NCBI GenBank assembly: GCA_937890445.1 | Contig: CALACD010000122.1 | Span: forward strand, 1 to 34,720 | DNA length: 34,720 bases | Source: an uncultured Acidimicrobiia bacterium | GTDB taxonomy: Bacteria; Actinomycetota; Acidimicrobiia; Acidimicrobiales; SZUA-35 | Direction: 5' to 3' | Part shown: positions 13,401 through 20,216 of the stretch, piece after piece | Numbering within the stretch: the stretch's first letter is position 1 | Layout: each line of letters starts with the position of its first letter | Made by a program: the position numbers and the translations under genes | The notes under the pieces: generated by a model | The model's database searches: none | What the model saw: the letters and a program-made list of their open reading frames with translations, nothing else | What the model was told of the DNA's origin: nothing

Positions 13401-13591
13401 ACCAGAACCTGCGCGACGACCGGGCCGAAGCGTTCACCAGCTACCTACCGGGAGGCACCTACGACTACTCCTACATTGCCCGAGCCACCACGCCCGGCAC
13501 GTTCGTGGTCCCACCGACCCGAGCCGAGGAGATCTACGCACCCGAGGTCTTCGGCCGCTCACCTTCGGCCACCGTGGTCGTCGAAGGCTGA
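7424..13591 (+). CDS. Alpha-2-macroglobulin-family lipoprotein lacking the thioester motif
   Basis: A 2055-residue exported protein. It has a short lipoprotein signal with Cys18 in LLAAAC, then a low-complexity linker. An Ig-like (Big_5/SbsA-type) domain spans about 135-233, and further beta domains follow. The MG2-type block WYVFDDRGIYKPGETARV is near 672. The A2M core (LAVYAPDETTTADGTVTVAVALPD) is near 1345-1470, an alpha-toroid thioester-like domain about 1540-1830, and a receptor-binding-like end. Bacterial relatives such as YfhM are periplasmic or surface protease traps. The place where they have CLEQ reads YEYDSADGHASR (about 1563), so no thioester can form. Start TTG 7424 is preceded by AGGAGAGG at nine bases and gives the Arg-Arg n-region; ATG 7436 is an alternative. 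No penicillin-binding protein gene neighbours it, unlike in E. coli. Confidence 0.88.
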   Translation: MRRLMVISLCFALLAAACTDSGSDDDETGSVGVGRVADATRPSRLALQLSEGSASQVADPATSVVTGTALTDNEVTAILDRLPVWDVPDTDQVESNRPTDSLRPPLIGDTVEGTFPPTGDADPTADEAADGPLEVLRVQPEGAVPLAAFLSITFNQPMVPLATLDQLGAEDVPVTVTPAVEGRWRWIGTRTLRFEVDPGLTDRLPAATEYQVEIPAGTVSANGARLAEAVRFQFATPAPRVESFVGASDSMPLTSVFVAVFDQVVDPESILSTTTLEVGADERPVRVATTDEIEADEEASSAIEDALEGRAVAFVATDPLPVDQPVVITFEAGTASTEGPRVTDSPQTFRGRTFGNLRVSRTDCGYGDGCRPLTPLRIEFSNPLDLNVFTPSMVGAEPAIPGMRVNVYGNTIEVAGATAGRTTYEITLSAAITDTFGQTLGDDVTERFEVGPALPWLRGFDRQFVTVDPTAPSPTVSISTINHESVRVRAWSVSPDQYGDYLRYLESTYADTRPPEPSWPVVLDQDVAIDAPDDTFAETAIDLTDAFDQSDGPIVVRIEPTRTFSPDSNEYWQNQPSYAFVQQTTVAIDAIVDNDELLIWTTDLRTGEPLGDVDVEVLGRNESVTTDQDGLARLSLNATGVTGLVATVDDRIGMLPSSWYDGWQAQQNGEETRWYVFDDRGIYKPGETARVTGWIRTIDAGKGGPPELVADSVTVDYQVYDPQYNEIASGQTEVNALGGFNLAVDIPAAANLGQATIEFQLSGPGAPASGYGNHWFQIQEFRTPEFEVLARAESAGPYLVAEPATIAVDANYYAGGPLPDAEVQWLVSTAPTSYSPPGWDPFVFGQWQPWWIAGPSFEGGYGIDGYRGDFGAEGDICFDCGPGFGSIEYEQFAGRTDGGGHHYLQLDFTGPEIDLPSSITAESTVFDVNRQAFAGRTSLLVHAARQYVGLRTDRPFVEKGTPIRVDVVVTDIDGAAVAGRDVEVTAGRVESIFADGTWTDQVVDSTTCTITSIAAVDASSETPRCEFATDIGGSYRITAIVTDDDGHRNRTEITQWVTGAESRPSRLVQQETVTIVPDRATYAEGDTAELFVQAPFSPASGLVTVMHGGIESTISFDAPDGTAVVDVPIEAGFVPNVSVQVDMVGSAVRTADDATPLPDAPRRPAFATGRIDLAVPPLRQTLQVMATPGDPLLQPGADTSVTVEVRDADGEPVDGAGVAIVVVDEAVLALTGYQLSDPLDTFYGMVYGNAFAEYVRSSVVLSQPETFDSGNTAGGEEQATDDGTVDEEAVEEEASADFALSDGDDTGAASPTTTAFSEARQAGTDAAGSGVPLEVRTDFGALAVYAPDETTTADGTVTVAVALPDNLTRYRVMAVAVDGAERFGKGEANITARLPLMVRPSAPRFLNFGDRFELPIVVQNQTDGVMSVDIVVQSSNLALTDAAEFSGTTNDGAMAGQRVTVPANDRVEVRFPAASDRAGTARFRVAAVSGDDGDAAQIELPVYTPATAEAFATYGVLDGGDGAIAQPLLAPVDVFSQFGGLEINTSSTALQALTDAVLYVTDYEYDSADGHASRIMAVAALRDVLEAFSADGLPSAAALNAQVARDIERLAALQNDDGGFPYWQRGQLSIPWQSIQSTHALVLADQAGYQVPDATLAAALDHLANIESFIPTDYAVEVRTTLSAYALHVRNLAGQRDSTKAEGLYTASVDTLQLDALAWLWPVVESSDIRSAISRTFENRAVETAGAAVFANDYGEDAYVIANSDRRTDGVILDALITQAPDSDLIPKVVAGLLGNQIRGRWNNVQENAFILLALHRYFDTFESVTPEFVARAWLGDRYVAEAEFRGRSTDRSATLVPMAELIDAGNSQVVVANDGVGRLYYRLGLRYAPEDLTLEARDEGFVVERIYEGVDDPADVRRETDGTWYIRAGSTVRVRLTMVADAQRTHVALIDPLPAGFEAQNPGLAVTPTTPPEEIGEGSSWTSWNYGGWFEHQNLRDDRAEAFTSYLPGGTYDYSYIARATTPGTFVVPPTRAEEIYAPEVFGRSPSATVVVEG

Positions 13592-13654
13592 CCGGCCGGT
13601 CCTGCCGAGTCCAGCATCACCGCAGCGGCGGACCGATTCGATGAGACTGGGGCG

Positions 13655-14275
13655 GTGCAGGTGCGCCGATCCATCCTCATCACCGTGGGGACGTTGGGCG
13701 CGGCCGCCGCTTCCGGGCTGATCGCCGACGAGCTCCACCACCGGGCTGCATCGCGGCACATTCCGTCGGCTCGCTCGGTCGCGCTCGTGGTGTTGGGGTT
13801 CCCGTCCCGACGCGACAACCGACCCCACCCGGTGCAGATCTGGCGGGTGAAGTTGGCCTTGCGCACGATCGCACGTCATGGCGCCGACACCATCGTCTTC
13901 TCCGGTGCTCCTCCTCGTCCCGGCGCCCCGTCCGAGGCCGAAGCCATGGCCGACATCGCCACGTCGCTCGGCTACCCGGGACCGACGAACCCGGCCGTCA
14001 TCCTCGAGACCAACGCCACCAGCACCTGGGAGAACGTCCACGGTTCGGCACCGCTGGTCGAAGGGGCCGACATCGTGATCCTGGTCTCCGATCCGCTCCA
14101 TGCCCGACGGGCCCAGCGCTACTGGCACCAGCAACACCCCGGAGACACCGATCGGGTCTTCGTCACCGATGGCTCACCTCGCTTCGCCGACTGGTGGATG
14201 AAGATCCCGACCGCGGCGGTGTCGGCGGTCCGATGGCGGGCCGTCGCCGTCAAACATCGCCTCGGTTTCGCCTGA
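13655..14275 (+). CDS. DUF218 / YdcF-SanA-type protein with N-terminal membrane anchor
   Basis: A 206-residue protein with one N-terminal hydrophobic helix (ILITVGTLGAAAASGLIA) and then a Rossmann-like DUF218 domain: VALVVLGFPSRRDNRP, DTIVFSGAPP, SEAEAMADIA, ETNATSTWENV and VILVSDPLHARRAQRY. Family members include SanA, ElyC and YdcF, which act in envelope integrity or polysaccharide handling by unknown chemistry. It starts at GTG 13655, 63 bases after the macroglobulin-like gene, and is probably co-transcribed with it. It ends seven bases before the convergent permease gene. The family call is good; no specific function can be given. Confidence 0.8.
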   Translation: MQVRRSILITVGTLGAAAASGLIADELHHRAASRHIPSARSVALVVLGFPSRRDNRPHPVQIWRVKLALRTIARHGADTIVFSGAPPRPGAPSEAEAMADIATSLGYPGPTNPAVILETNATSTWENVHGSAPLVEGADIVILVSDPLHARRAQRYWHQQHPGDTDRVFVTDGSPRFADWWMKIPTAAVSAVRWRAVAVKHRLGFA

Positions 14276-14281
14276 GCGCCG

Positions 14282-15076
14282 TCAGGTGTCGGAGATGCCT
14301 GCTCCCAGCAGTCGCTCGAGGCTGCCGAACCGGGCCAGCATCGTGAGCACACCCAGGCTGATCCCGGTGAAGACGATGGACACCGCAGCAATGGTCGGTG
14401 TGAAGCCGTAGCGAAGCGAATTGAAGATCTTGATGGGCAGGGTCTCCACGGTGAACCCTGCGACCATGAAGGCGATGATGTACTCGTTCAAGCTCAGGAC
14501 GAAGGCCGCCACGTAACCCGTCACGATGCTCGGCACCAGCAAGGGAAAGGTGACCGTGAAGAAGCGACGACGCCCATCGGCTCCCAACGTGGTCGCTGCC
14601 TCCTGGATCGACGGATCGATGCCGGCCAGACCGAGGCTGATGGTGATGAGCGGCACGGTCGAGAAGAAGACACCGTGGGCGATGATCACGTTCTCGATCT
14701 GACCGGGGCGCCCGATCTCGTTCCACAACACGAGGGCCCCGACGGCGCTGATCACGGGCGGAAGCATGAAGGGAAGCACCCCAAGGGCCATGAAGACACC
14801 GGAGAAGCGAGGCCGCCATTGATGGAGGGCATAGGCCATGGGCAGGGCGATCAGCACCGCGAGCCCCGCTCCGGGAACCGCGATCTTCAACGAGTTGCTC
14901 ACCGAGGCCCGCCATTGTGGGTCCGTGAGCAGAGCGCCATACCACTTGCCGGAGAACTCCGTGACGGGAAAGTCCAGGAACTGGTTGGCGTTCAGTGATG
15001 CGACGCCCACCACCAGCAGTGGCCCGACCAGGAAGATCACCACGGCCGAGATGACGAAGAATCGGAAGAGTCGCAT
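14282..15076 (-). CDS. ABC transporter permease, PotC-type (spermidine/putrescine family)
   Basis: A 264-residue inner-membrane permease with about six membrane segments. The cytoplasmic coupling loop EAATTLGADGRRRFFTVTFPLLVPSI is the EAA motif that docks on the ATPase. It begins at ATG 15076, whose A is the last base of the upstream permease TGA (TGATG), so translation is coupled. It is the last gene of the importer set (binding protein, ATPase, permease 1, permease 2) and faces the DUF218 gene tail to tail. A longer open frame reaches further upstream, but that part overlaps the first permease gene and is not coding. The PotC class is clear. The imported compound is not, and could be a polyamine or another amine. 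Confidence 0.9.
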   Translation of the reverse strand: MRLFRFFVISAVVIFLVGPLLVVGVASLNANQFLDFPVTEFSGKWYGALLTDPQWRASVSNSLKIAVPGAGLAVLIALPMAYALHQWRPRFSGVFMALGVLPFMLPPVISAVGALVLWNEIGRPGQIENVIIAHGVFFSTVPLITISLGLAGIDPSIQEAATTLGADGRRRFFTVTFPLLVPSIVTGYVAAFVLSLNEYIIAFMVAGFTVETLPIKIFNSLRYGFTPTIAAVSIVFTGISLGVLTMLARFGSLERLLGAGISDT

Positions 15077-16008
15077 CAGACGGCCACCGCCTTCTGACGA
15101 GCGCGACCCTGGCGCGATCCCAACCAGGTCGTCACCCCGACGATGGCCAGGGAGACGGCGGTGAGGAACATGGCGATGGCGGCCGCGAACGGCACGTTCG
15201 AGTTGTAGGTGGCCTGGTCGGAGATGAACACCGACAACGTCCAGTGCTCGGGCCGACCGAGGACCTGGCCGATGATGTAGCTCCCGAGCGTGAAGACGAA
15301 CACCATGAGGAAGGCCGCGACCAGGTTGGTCCGACTGAGTGGCACCACCACGTTGAAGAACGTACGCAGCGGTGAAGCCCCCAGCGTCTCCGATGCTTCG
15401 GTGAGCTCGCGGTCGATACGGCTGAGCGCCGGATACAGGGTCAGCACGCAGTAGGGAAAGGCGATGTAGGCCAGTCCGATGCAGACCGCCCAGTACCCGG
15501 GCGTGTACGACTGCGGTTCGGACATCAGACCGAGCCAGACCATGATGTTCGAGATCCCCGACGCCCGGCCCAGGATCAGATCCCAGGCGAAGGCGACGAT
15601 GACCTCGGACAACGTCAACGCAGCCAGGATCATGATGAGCAGCGGAACCTGATACCGGGCCTTCATGCGTGTCAGGAACCAGGTGAACGGAAAGGCGAAC
15701 ATCACCGTCACCGCCGCCACGAACAGGCAGATGCGAAGCGAGAACAACGCCCGATCGATGTAGAAGTCGCTGCCGAGACGCGACCAGCTCTCGAGGACGA
15801 AGGCAGGCTCGTAGAACCCTCCCTGGATCCGCCGGTAGAACGAGGTCCGTAGCATCAGCGCGAACGGGCCGAGAAAGAACACGGCCAGCACGAGGGTGGG
15901 AACCATGAGCATGATCCGGCCCGACCAGCTCATGCCCGGCCCGTCCTCGTCGTGGATCACGGGCTCGGTCAGCTCGACCGTATCGGCTGGCGTCTCGACG
16001 ACGGTCAT
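15076..16008 (-). CDS. ABC transporter permease, PotB-type (spermidine/putrescine family)
   Basis: A 310-residue permease with a cytosolic N-terminus of about 40 residues, a first helix at IMLMVPTLVLAVFFLGPFAL, and the coupling motif EASETLGASPLRTFFNVVVPLS. Start ATG 16008 overlaps the ATPase stop (ATGA at 16005-16008). An open frame running ten codons further upstream begins with MRRRRRPGAG and lies inside the ATPase gene, so it is rejected. It pairs with the downstream PotC-type permease to form the channel. The large periplasmic loop after helix 1 (FYRRIQGGFYEPAFVLESWSRL) is typical of PotB. Confidence 0.9.
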   Translation of the reverse strand: MTVVETPADTVELTEPVIHDEDGPGMSWSGRIMLMVPTLVLAVFFLGPFALMLRTSFYRRIQGGFYEPAFVLESWSRLGSDFYIDRALFSLRICLFVAAVTVMFAFPFTWFLTRMKARYQVPLLIMILAALTLSEVIVAFAWDLILGRASGISNIMVWLGLMSEPQSYTPGYWAVCIGLAYIAFPYCVLTLYPALSRIDRELTEASETLGASPLRTFFNVVVPLSRTNLVAAFLMVFVFTLGSYIIGQVLGRPEHWTLSVFISDQATYNSNVPFAAAIAMFLTAVSLAIVGVTTWLGSRQGRARQKAVAV

Positions 16009-17165
16009 ACCCGCTCCGGGTCGTCGACGACGACGCAACTGGCCATTGGGAAGTGCACACGGACCACGTCACCGCGGGCCAGCCTCGGCCCGGAAGCAAG
16101 ATCCCTGGAGCCGCCCTGCACGACGATTGGCTCGGCCAACCCCACATCGACGAAACACTCGAAGGTTGCACCCAGATCGCGTACGAACGACACCGTGCCC
16201 GGCAACCGATTGGGGGCTCGGTCGTCGCTGTCGGACCCGACGATCTCGAGTTCGGCATCGGCCGGGCGGGCCGAGATGGTCATGTCGGCGCCCACCGCGC
16301 GGAAGTCGCCGGTCGGGGGAACGTCGAACAACCTGCCCTCGATCTTCACCGAAGCGCGTCCTGCCGATCGCCCCCGGAGCAGGTTGGTGGCGCCGAGGAA
16401 CTTGGCCGTGAAGGCTGTCTTCGGCGATCGATAGACCTCGAGCGGCGGGCCAACCTGCTCGATACGACCCTGGTTCAACACGACGATCACATCGGACATC
16501 GTCATCGCTTCGCGTTGATCGTGGGTCACCATGATGGTGGTGATGCCCAGTTGCTGCTGGAGCAGACGGAGCTCGACCTGCAGCGATTCCCGCAAGTTGG
16601 CGTCGAGCGCCGACATGGGTTCGTCCAAGAGGAAGATGGCTGGGTTCCTGGCGAGCGCCCGAGCAATCGCCACCCGTTGCCGCTGCCCACCCGACAACTG
16701 GCTGACCTGGCGGTCGGCCAGCCCGTCGAGGTCGACGAGACGAAGCAGTTCGGCGACCCGGGTCGCGACCACGGCCTTCTCGGTACGTCGGATCTTCAGT
16801 CCGTACCCGATGTTGCGGCGGACATCGAGATGCGGGAACAGTGCCAGCGACTGGAAGACCATGCCGATATCGCGCTGATGAGCCGGGCGTTTGGTGATGT
16901 CTTCTCCCGCCAGACGGATGGTGCCGGCGTTGGGGTTGTCCAGTCCCGCGATCAGACGAAGCAGGGTCGTCTTGCCACAGCCCGACGGCCCGAGGAACGA
17001 CACCAACTGCCCCGAAGGCACCTGCAGCGACACATCGTCGACGGCTACGACGGAGCCGAAGCGGCGGGTGACACGCTCCAGGACCAGATTCTCGGTCACC
17101 GATGATTCCGTCGCACTCGCCTCCGATGCACCGGTGCGAAGATCGATCTCGGATTCGGTCAGCAT
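16005..17165 (-). CDS. ABC transporter ATP-binding protein, PotA-type
   Basis: A 386-residue ATPase with Walker A GPSGCGKT, Q-loop (GMVFQSLALFPHLDV), signature LSGGQRQRVAIARAL, Walker B FLLDEPMSALD and the switch His in MVTHDQREAM. About residues 265-386 form a TOBE-type regulatory domain, as in polyamine and Fe3+ importers. It starts at ATG 17165, one base after the stop of the substrate-binding protein gene, and overlaps the next permease. The extended N-terminus before the ATPase fold (about 25 residues, rich in Ser, Glu and Ala) is slightly longer than usual. It powers import by the adjacent permeases. Confidence 0.92.
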   Translation of the reverse strand: MLTESEIDLRTGASEASATESSVTENLVLERVTRRFGSVVAVDDVSLQVPSGQLVSFLGPSGCGKTTLLRLIAGLDNPNAGTIRLAGEDITKRPAHQRDIGMVFQSLALFPHLDVRRNIGYGLKIRRTEKAVVATRVAELLRLVDLDGLADRQVSQLSGGQRQRVAIARALARNPAIFLLDEPMSALDANLRESLQVELRLLQQQLGITTIMVTHDQREAMTMSDVIVVLNQGRIEQVGPPLEVYRSPKTAFTAKFLGATNLLRGRSAGRASVKIEGRLFDVPPTGDFRAVGADMTISARPADAELEIVGSDSDDRAPNRLPGTVSFVRDLGATFECFVDVGLAEPIVVQGGSRDLASGPRLARGDVVRVHFPMASCVVVDDPERV

Positions 17166-17166
17166 G

Positions 17167-18378
17167 TCAGCCGGCGAAGATCTGCTCGGACCACTGCTGG
17201 TTGATCCAGTCCTCGCGCTCCTGGTAGGCCGTGTAGTACGGCTTGATTGCAGCGTCGGGTCCCGGTCCGGACACCATCTCGTAGTCCTCAGCGGTCAGTT
17301 CGAGGTGCTCGACGCCCACCGTCGGGGATGTCCCGAGCGTGGTGGCGAGCCGTTCCTGGACCGTGGGCTGGGAGAACCAGTCGATGAAGACCAGCGACGC
17401 CTCCGGCTGCTCGGTGGTCTTGGTGATGGCCCAGCTCCCGCTGTCGAGCACCGCTCCCTCCTCGGGGAAGACCGAGCGGAGTGGCTCCCCGATGCTGGCC
17501 GCGTACTGGGTGATGTCGTGGTAGAACTGCCCGATCGCCACCTCGCCCGAGTTGTAGTCCTGCTGAGCGGTCGCCTCGTCCCGCCACCAGAGCTTCACGT
17601 TGTCCTTGAGTTCGGCGATCTTGGCCATGACCTCCAAGATGCCCTCCTCGGTCTCGAGCATCGTCGTGCCTTCGTCGAACCAGGTGTTGGCAGTGATGTC
17701 GAGCAGGAACGAGGTCTGCGCCTGGTTGTTCAGCGCCATGTCGTTCAACCATTGAGAATCCCAGAGCGTCTTCCACGACGTCGGGCTCTCGGGAACCCGG
17801 TCGGTGTTGGACACCAACGTGATGTACCACGATGCCGCTCCCACCCCGATCACTTCATCGGCATCGTTGGTACGCACGAATCCTTCGGCCTGGTACGTGG
17901 CGTTGGCAAGATCTGACGCGCTGTATCCCATCAGCAGGCCACCGGTCGAGGCCTTGAGGATGTCGACGTTCCCGAACATCGACACGTCGGCCGGGGCCGT
18001 CCCGGCCGCCACGGCCTGCTGAACCTGGATCAGCCATGCCCCGCCGCCGGGCTCGGAGATCGACTCGACCTCGATGCCGGTCTCGGCGGTGAAGTCCGGG
18101 TAGATGGCCTTGTAGTTCTCCTCGAAGAATCCACCGAAGGTGGCAACCTTGATCTTGGTGCCGGTCAGGTCGGCCGCGCTGGGGGCGGCCACCGGTTCGG
18201 CCCCGGCTTCGGCCTCGTCACTTCCACCGCCACAGGCAGCCAACAACGACGACGGGAGCGCCAGTGCCGCTCCGGTCAGGCCCAGCCGACGAAGGACGTC
18301 GCGGCGCGATTGGTCGGCGGGCGCGTTGAAACGTCCTGGAAGGGCGAGTCGAGGGTCGGTGCGGCGGAAGTGGGTCAT
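17167..18378 (-). CDS. Tat-exported PotD-type substrate-binding lipoprotein
   Basis: A 403-residue extracellular solute-binding protein. It has a twin-arginine signal (SRRDVLRRLGL, Arg25-Arg26) ending in a lipobox with Cys49 (LLAAC), so it is probably folded before export by Tat and then lipid-anchored. The mature part follows the PotD/PotF plan: IKVATFGGFFEENYKAIYPDFTAETG, then NTDRVPESPTSWKTLWD, and a C-terminal lobe. It precedes the ATPase and both permeases and lies downstream of the oxygenase genes on the same strand. That arrangement suggests it delivers the substrate that the oxygenases attack. AAGG lies seven bases before the ATG. The binding-site residues cannot be assigned to one ligand from sequence alone. 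Confidence 0.9.
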   Translation of the reverse strand: MTHFRRTDPRLALPGRFNAPADQSRRDVLRRLGLTGAALALPSSLLAACGGGSDEAEAGAEPVAAPSAADLTGTKIKVATFGGFFEENYKAIYPDFTAETGIEVESISEPGGGAWLIQVQQAVAAGTAPADVSMFGNVDILKASTGGLLMGYSASDLANATYQAEGFVRTNDADEVIGVGAASWYITLVSNTDRVPESPTSWKTLWDSQWLNDMALNNQAQTSFLLDITANTWFDEGTTMLETEEGILEVMAKIAELKDNVKLWWRDEATAQQDYNSGEVAIGQFYHDITQYAASIGEPLRSVFPEEGAVLDSGSWAITKTTEQPEASLVFIDWFSQPTVQERLATTLGTSPTVGVEHLELTAEDYEMVSGPGPDAAIKPYYTAYQEREDWINQQWSEQIFAG

Positions 18379-18392
18379 GATGCAGCCTTCGT

Positions 18393-18416
18393 AGAGGTAG
18401 AGGGAGAGGTAGAGGG
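18393..18416. repeat. 12-bp direct repeat in the importer leader
   Basis: Two perfect adjacent copies of AGAGGTAGAGGG (+ strand). They lie in a strongly purine-rich stretch (about 18391-18442) of the 105-base gap between the unknown 204-residue gene and the binding-protein gene. On the transcribed strand it reads as a C/T tract. It could be a simple slippage repeat or act in the mRNA, for example as a Rho loading region. I see no clear promoter in this gap. Confidence 0.85.
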
Positions 18417-18483
18417 AACGAGCTAGGGGGAGAGGGAGAAATGGGGTTCGGAGTGGTCCGCTTCGATGAATCGGTCGTGTCCG

Positions 18484-19098
18484 CTACTCGGTGGTGGCAT
18501 CCAACTCGCCGGCGAGCCGTTGGGACAGGTCCGGCGGGCCGAGGCGGATGACGGTCCTCCAGCCGCGCCGACCGTGTTGTTGGTAGATGGCCGCCCACCG
18601 GCCGGTCCGGTCGTCGATCACCATGCCGACGCGATGGGCACCGATGCAGATCACGAGGCCTGAGCCCCTGGCGAAACGATGCACCGGTCGCACGACGTCC
18701 TCCGGAGCGCTCACTCGCTCCCAGACTTCGACGAACTCGACCTTCGAGCCATCGAGGTCGAACGAGCCGTGCTCGTGGATCAGCCCGTCCTGCCAGATCA
18801 GTGTGCCGATGTCGTTGCCCACGTCCACCGAATCCGCAGCACCCGGTGCCGCCGAATCCAGGAGGTGTTCCCAGGTGAGAGACGGATCGTTCCAGGTGGT
18901 CCTTCCTCCGAAAGCTCCCGGCCCCGAGAGAGGAGCATCGACCCGCGGGTTCCGGATGTCGATGAAATCGTCGCCGGCTTGGAGCCAGAGCACGGTTGCC
19001 GGTTCGACCGGGCGTTCACCGCCGATCGAGACCGACCTTCGTTTCCACGCTCCACTGAAGATGGCGGGCGTTGCGGTCGCGTTCATGATCGACGTCAT
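18484..19098 (-). CDS. Unknown 204-residue protein, beta-rich, cotranslated with the Rieske oxygenase
   Basis: I do not recognise this gene with confidence. The product is soluble, with no signal or membrane segment, and looks beta-rich with many Trp and aromatic residues: FSGAWKRRSVSIGG, TVLWLQAGDDFIDIRNPR, GTLIWQDGLIHEHG and VEFVEVWERV, then a short-strand tail (GLVICIGAHRVGMVIDDRTGRWAAIY). The spacing of W, Q and DIR recalls small lipocalin-like barrel proteins such as the fungal HRI1 family, but this is only a resemblance. The ATG at 19098 overlaps the oxygenase stop (ATGA), so it is tightly tied to that gene. It may bind a substrate or stabilise the oxygenase. A beta subunit of the NTF2-like type is not evident. 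Confidence 0.75.
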   Translation of the reverse strand: MTSIMNATATPAIFSGAWKRRSVSIGGERPVEPATVLWLQAGDDFIDIRNPRVDAPLSGPGAFGGRTTWNDPSLTWEHLLDSAAPGAADSVDVGNDIGTLIWQDGLIHEHGSFDLDGSKVEFVEVWERVSAPEDVVRPVHRFARGSGLVICIGAHRVGMVIDDRTGRWAAIYQQHGRRGWRTVIRLGPPDLSQRLAGELDATTE

Positions 19099-20216
19099 GG
19101 CAGGAAGGTCAGGAGGTCACGGTGGAAATCGGTGATGGGCTTCTCGTGCACGCTGGCCAGCGGCCCCACCCCGAACTGTTTGGATCGCAGTACCCGCTGC
19201 ACCTGCTCGACGGCGAAGCCGTCCTCGTCGACCAGCACCTTCAGCAGATCGATCCGGCCGGCATCGGTGAGCTCTGACCCCGGCTGGGCCCGAATCCGAA
19301 TATCGAGCTCGCTCGTCGTCGGTCCGGTCGGGATCACCTGATAGGTCATGGTGAGCGTGTCCGACGACGAGGTCGGCACGTTGGGGAAGATCAGGTTGGC
19401 TCGCAGGACATCGAGTTCCTCTGTCGGGAGATGCTCGATGCGAGGCAGGCTCCGGTTCCGATTGTTCGACTCCCTCGTCTCCCCCTCCCGAAGTCGCTCA
19501 TCGGAGACCCAATGCAGACCCAACTTGTGATGGTTGAAGTTGGCGTGGTCGTACATGCCGAGCGTCTCGTCGTGGAGATACCAGAGATGGAGGACGTCGA
19601 TGTGATTCTCGATGTACAACTTCCAATTGCACTGGATGGGAACCTTCAGTCGGAACACTTCTTCGAGCTGGCTGACATCGAACGGCCCACGATGGGCTGG
19701 ATAGGCATCCAGCCAGAGGTCGAACGGCTCGGCATCACCCGAAGGGTGCACGAAGACCATGCCGTCATAGCTGGCGGTCGGCAGCGGGATCAGGCCCCAC
19801 TGGCTGGGATCGACGTCGGCGAACTGGCCCGACCGTTGGGGGATGCGCACCAGGGTTCCGCCCGGATCGAACTCCCAGCCGTGATAGAAGCACCGAATGT
19901 TCCCATCGGTGTGCCCGGCCTCACAGGCCAGTGCCATTCCTCGATGACGGCACATGTTGACGAAGCCCCGAATCTCCCCGTCACGGCCCCGCATCAGCAG
20001 GATCGGTTCGAAGCCGACATTGACCGGGAGATAGTCACCGGGGTTCGCAAGATCGGCCTCGTAGGCCACGAGATTCCAGGTCCGGGCAAACAGCTCTCGT
20101 TGTTCGCGCTCGTACCACTCCGGGCTGAAGTAGGCCTCGGGCGGCAGCAGATAGCGGGCTCGATCCTCGGTGGCAAGCATCCGAAGGTCGAGGTCGGTCG
20201 GTGAGTCGAGGGTCAC
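19095..20216 (-). CDS. Rieske [2Fe-2S] non-heme iron oxygenase, catalytic subunit
   Basis: A 373-residue ring-hydroxylating-type oxygenase alpha subunit. The Rieske cluster ligands are Cys89-x-His91 and Cys109-x2-His112 (CRHRG ... CFYHGW). The mononuclear iron site has bridging Asp207 and ligands His210 and His215 in ENHIDVLHLWYLH, with Asp332 as the likely third ligand. It should insert oxygen using electrons from a reductase, which is not encoded nearby. The family includes dioxygenases and N-demethylases such as those acting on quaternary amines. The adjoining PotD-type importer makes an amine substrate plausible but unproven. Start GTG 20216 overlaps the stop of the upstream paralogue (GTGA), and its own stop overlaps the next start. 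Its partner lacks the Rieske domain. Confidence 0.92.
   Translation of the reverse strand: MTLDSPTDLDLRMLATEDRARYLLPPEAYFSPEWYEREQRELFARTWNLVAYEADLANPGDYLPVNVGFEPILLMRGRDGEIRGFVNMCRHRGMALACEAGHTDGNIRCFYHGWEFDPGGTLVRIPQRSGQFADVDPSQWGLIPLPTASYDGMVFVHPSGDAEPFDLWLDAYPAHRGPFDVSQLEEVFRLKVPIQCNWKLYIENHIDVLHLWYLHDETLGMYDHANFNHHKLGLHWVSDERLREGETRESNNRNRSLPRIEHLPTEELDVLRANLIFPNVPTSSSDTLTMTYQVIPTGPTTSELDIRIRAQPGSELTDAGRIDLLKVLVDEDGFAVEQVQRVLRSKQFGVGPLASVHEKPITDFHRDLLTFLP

Noticed and set aside
14282-16258. Single 658-residue open frame that includes the PotC-type permease
   Set aside because: Only the last 264 codons match a permease; the rest is the wrong frame of the PotB-type permease gene.
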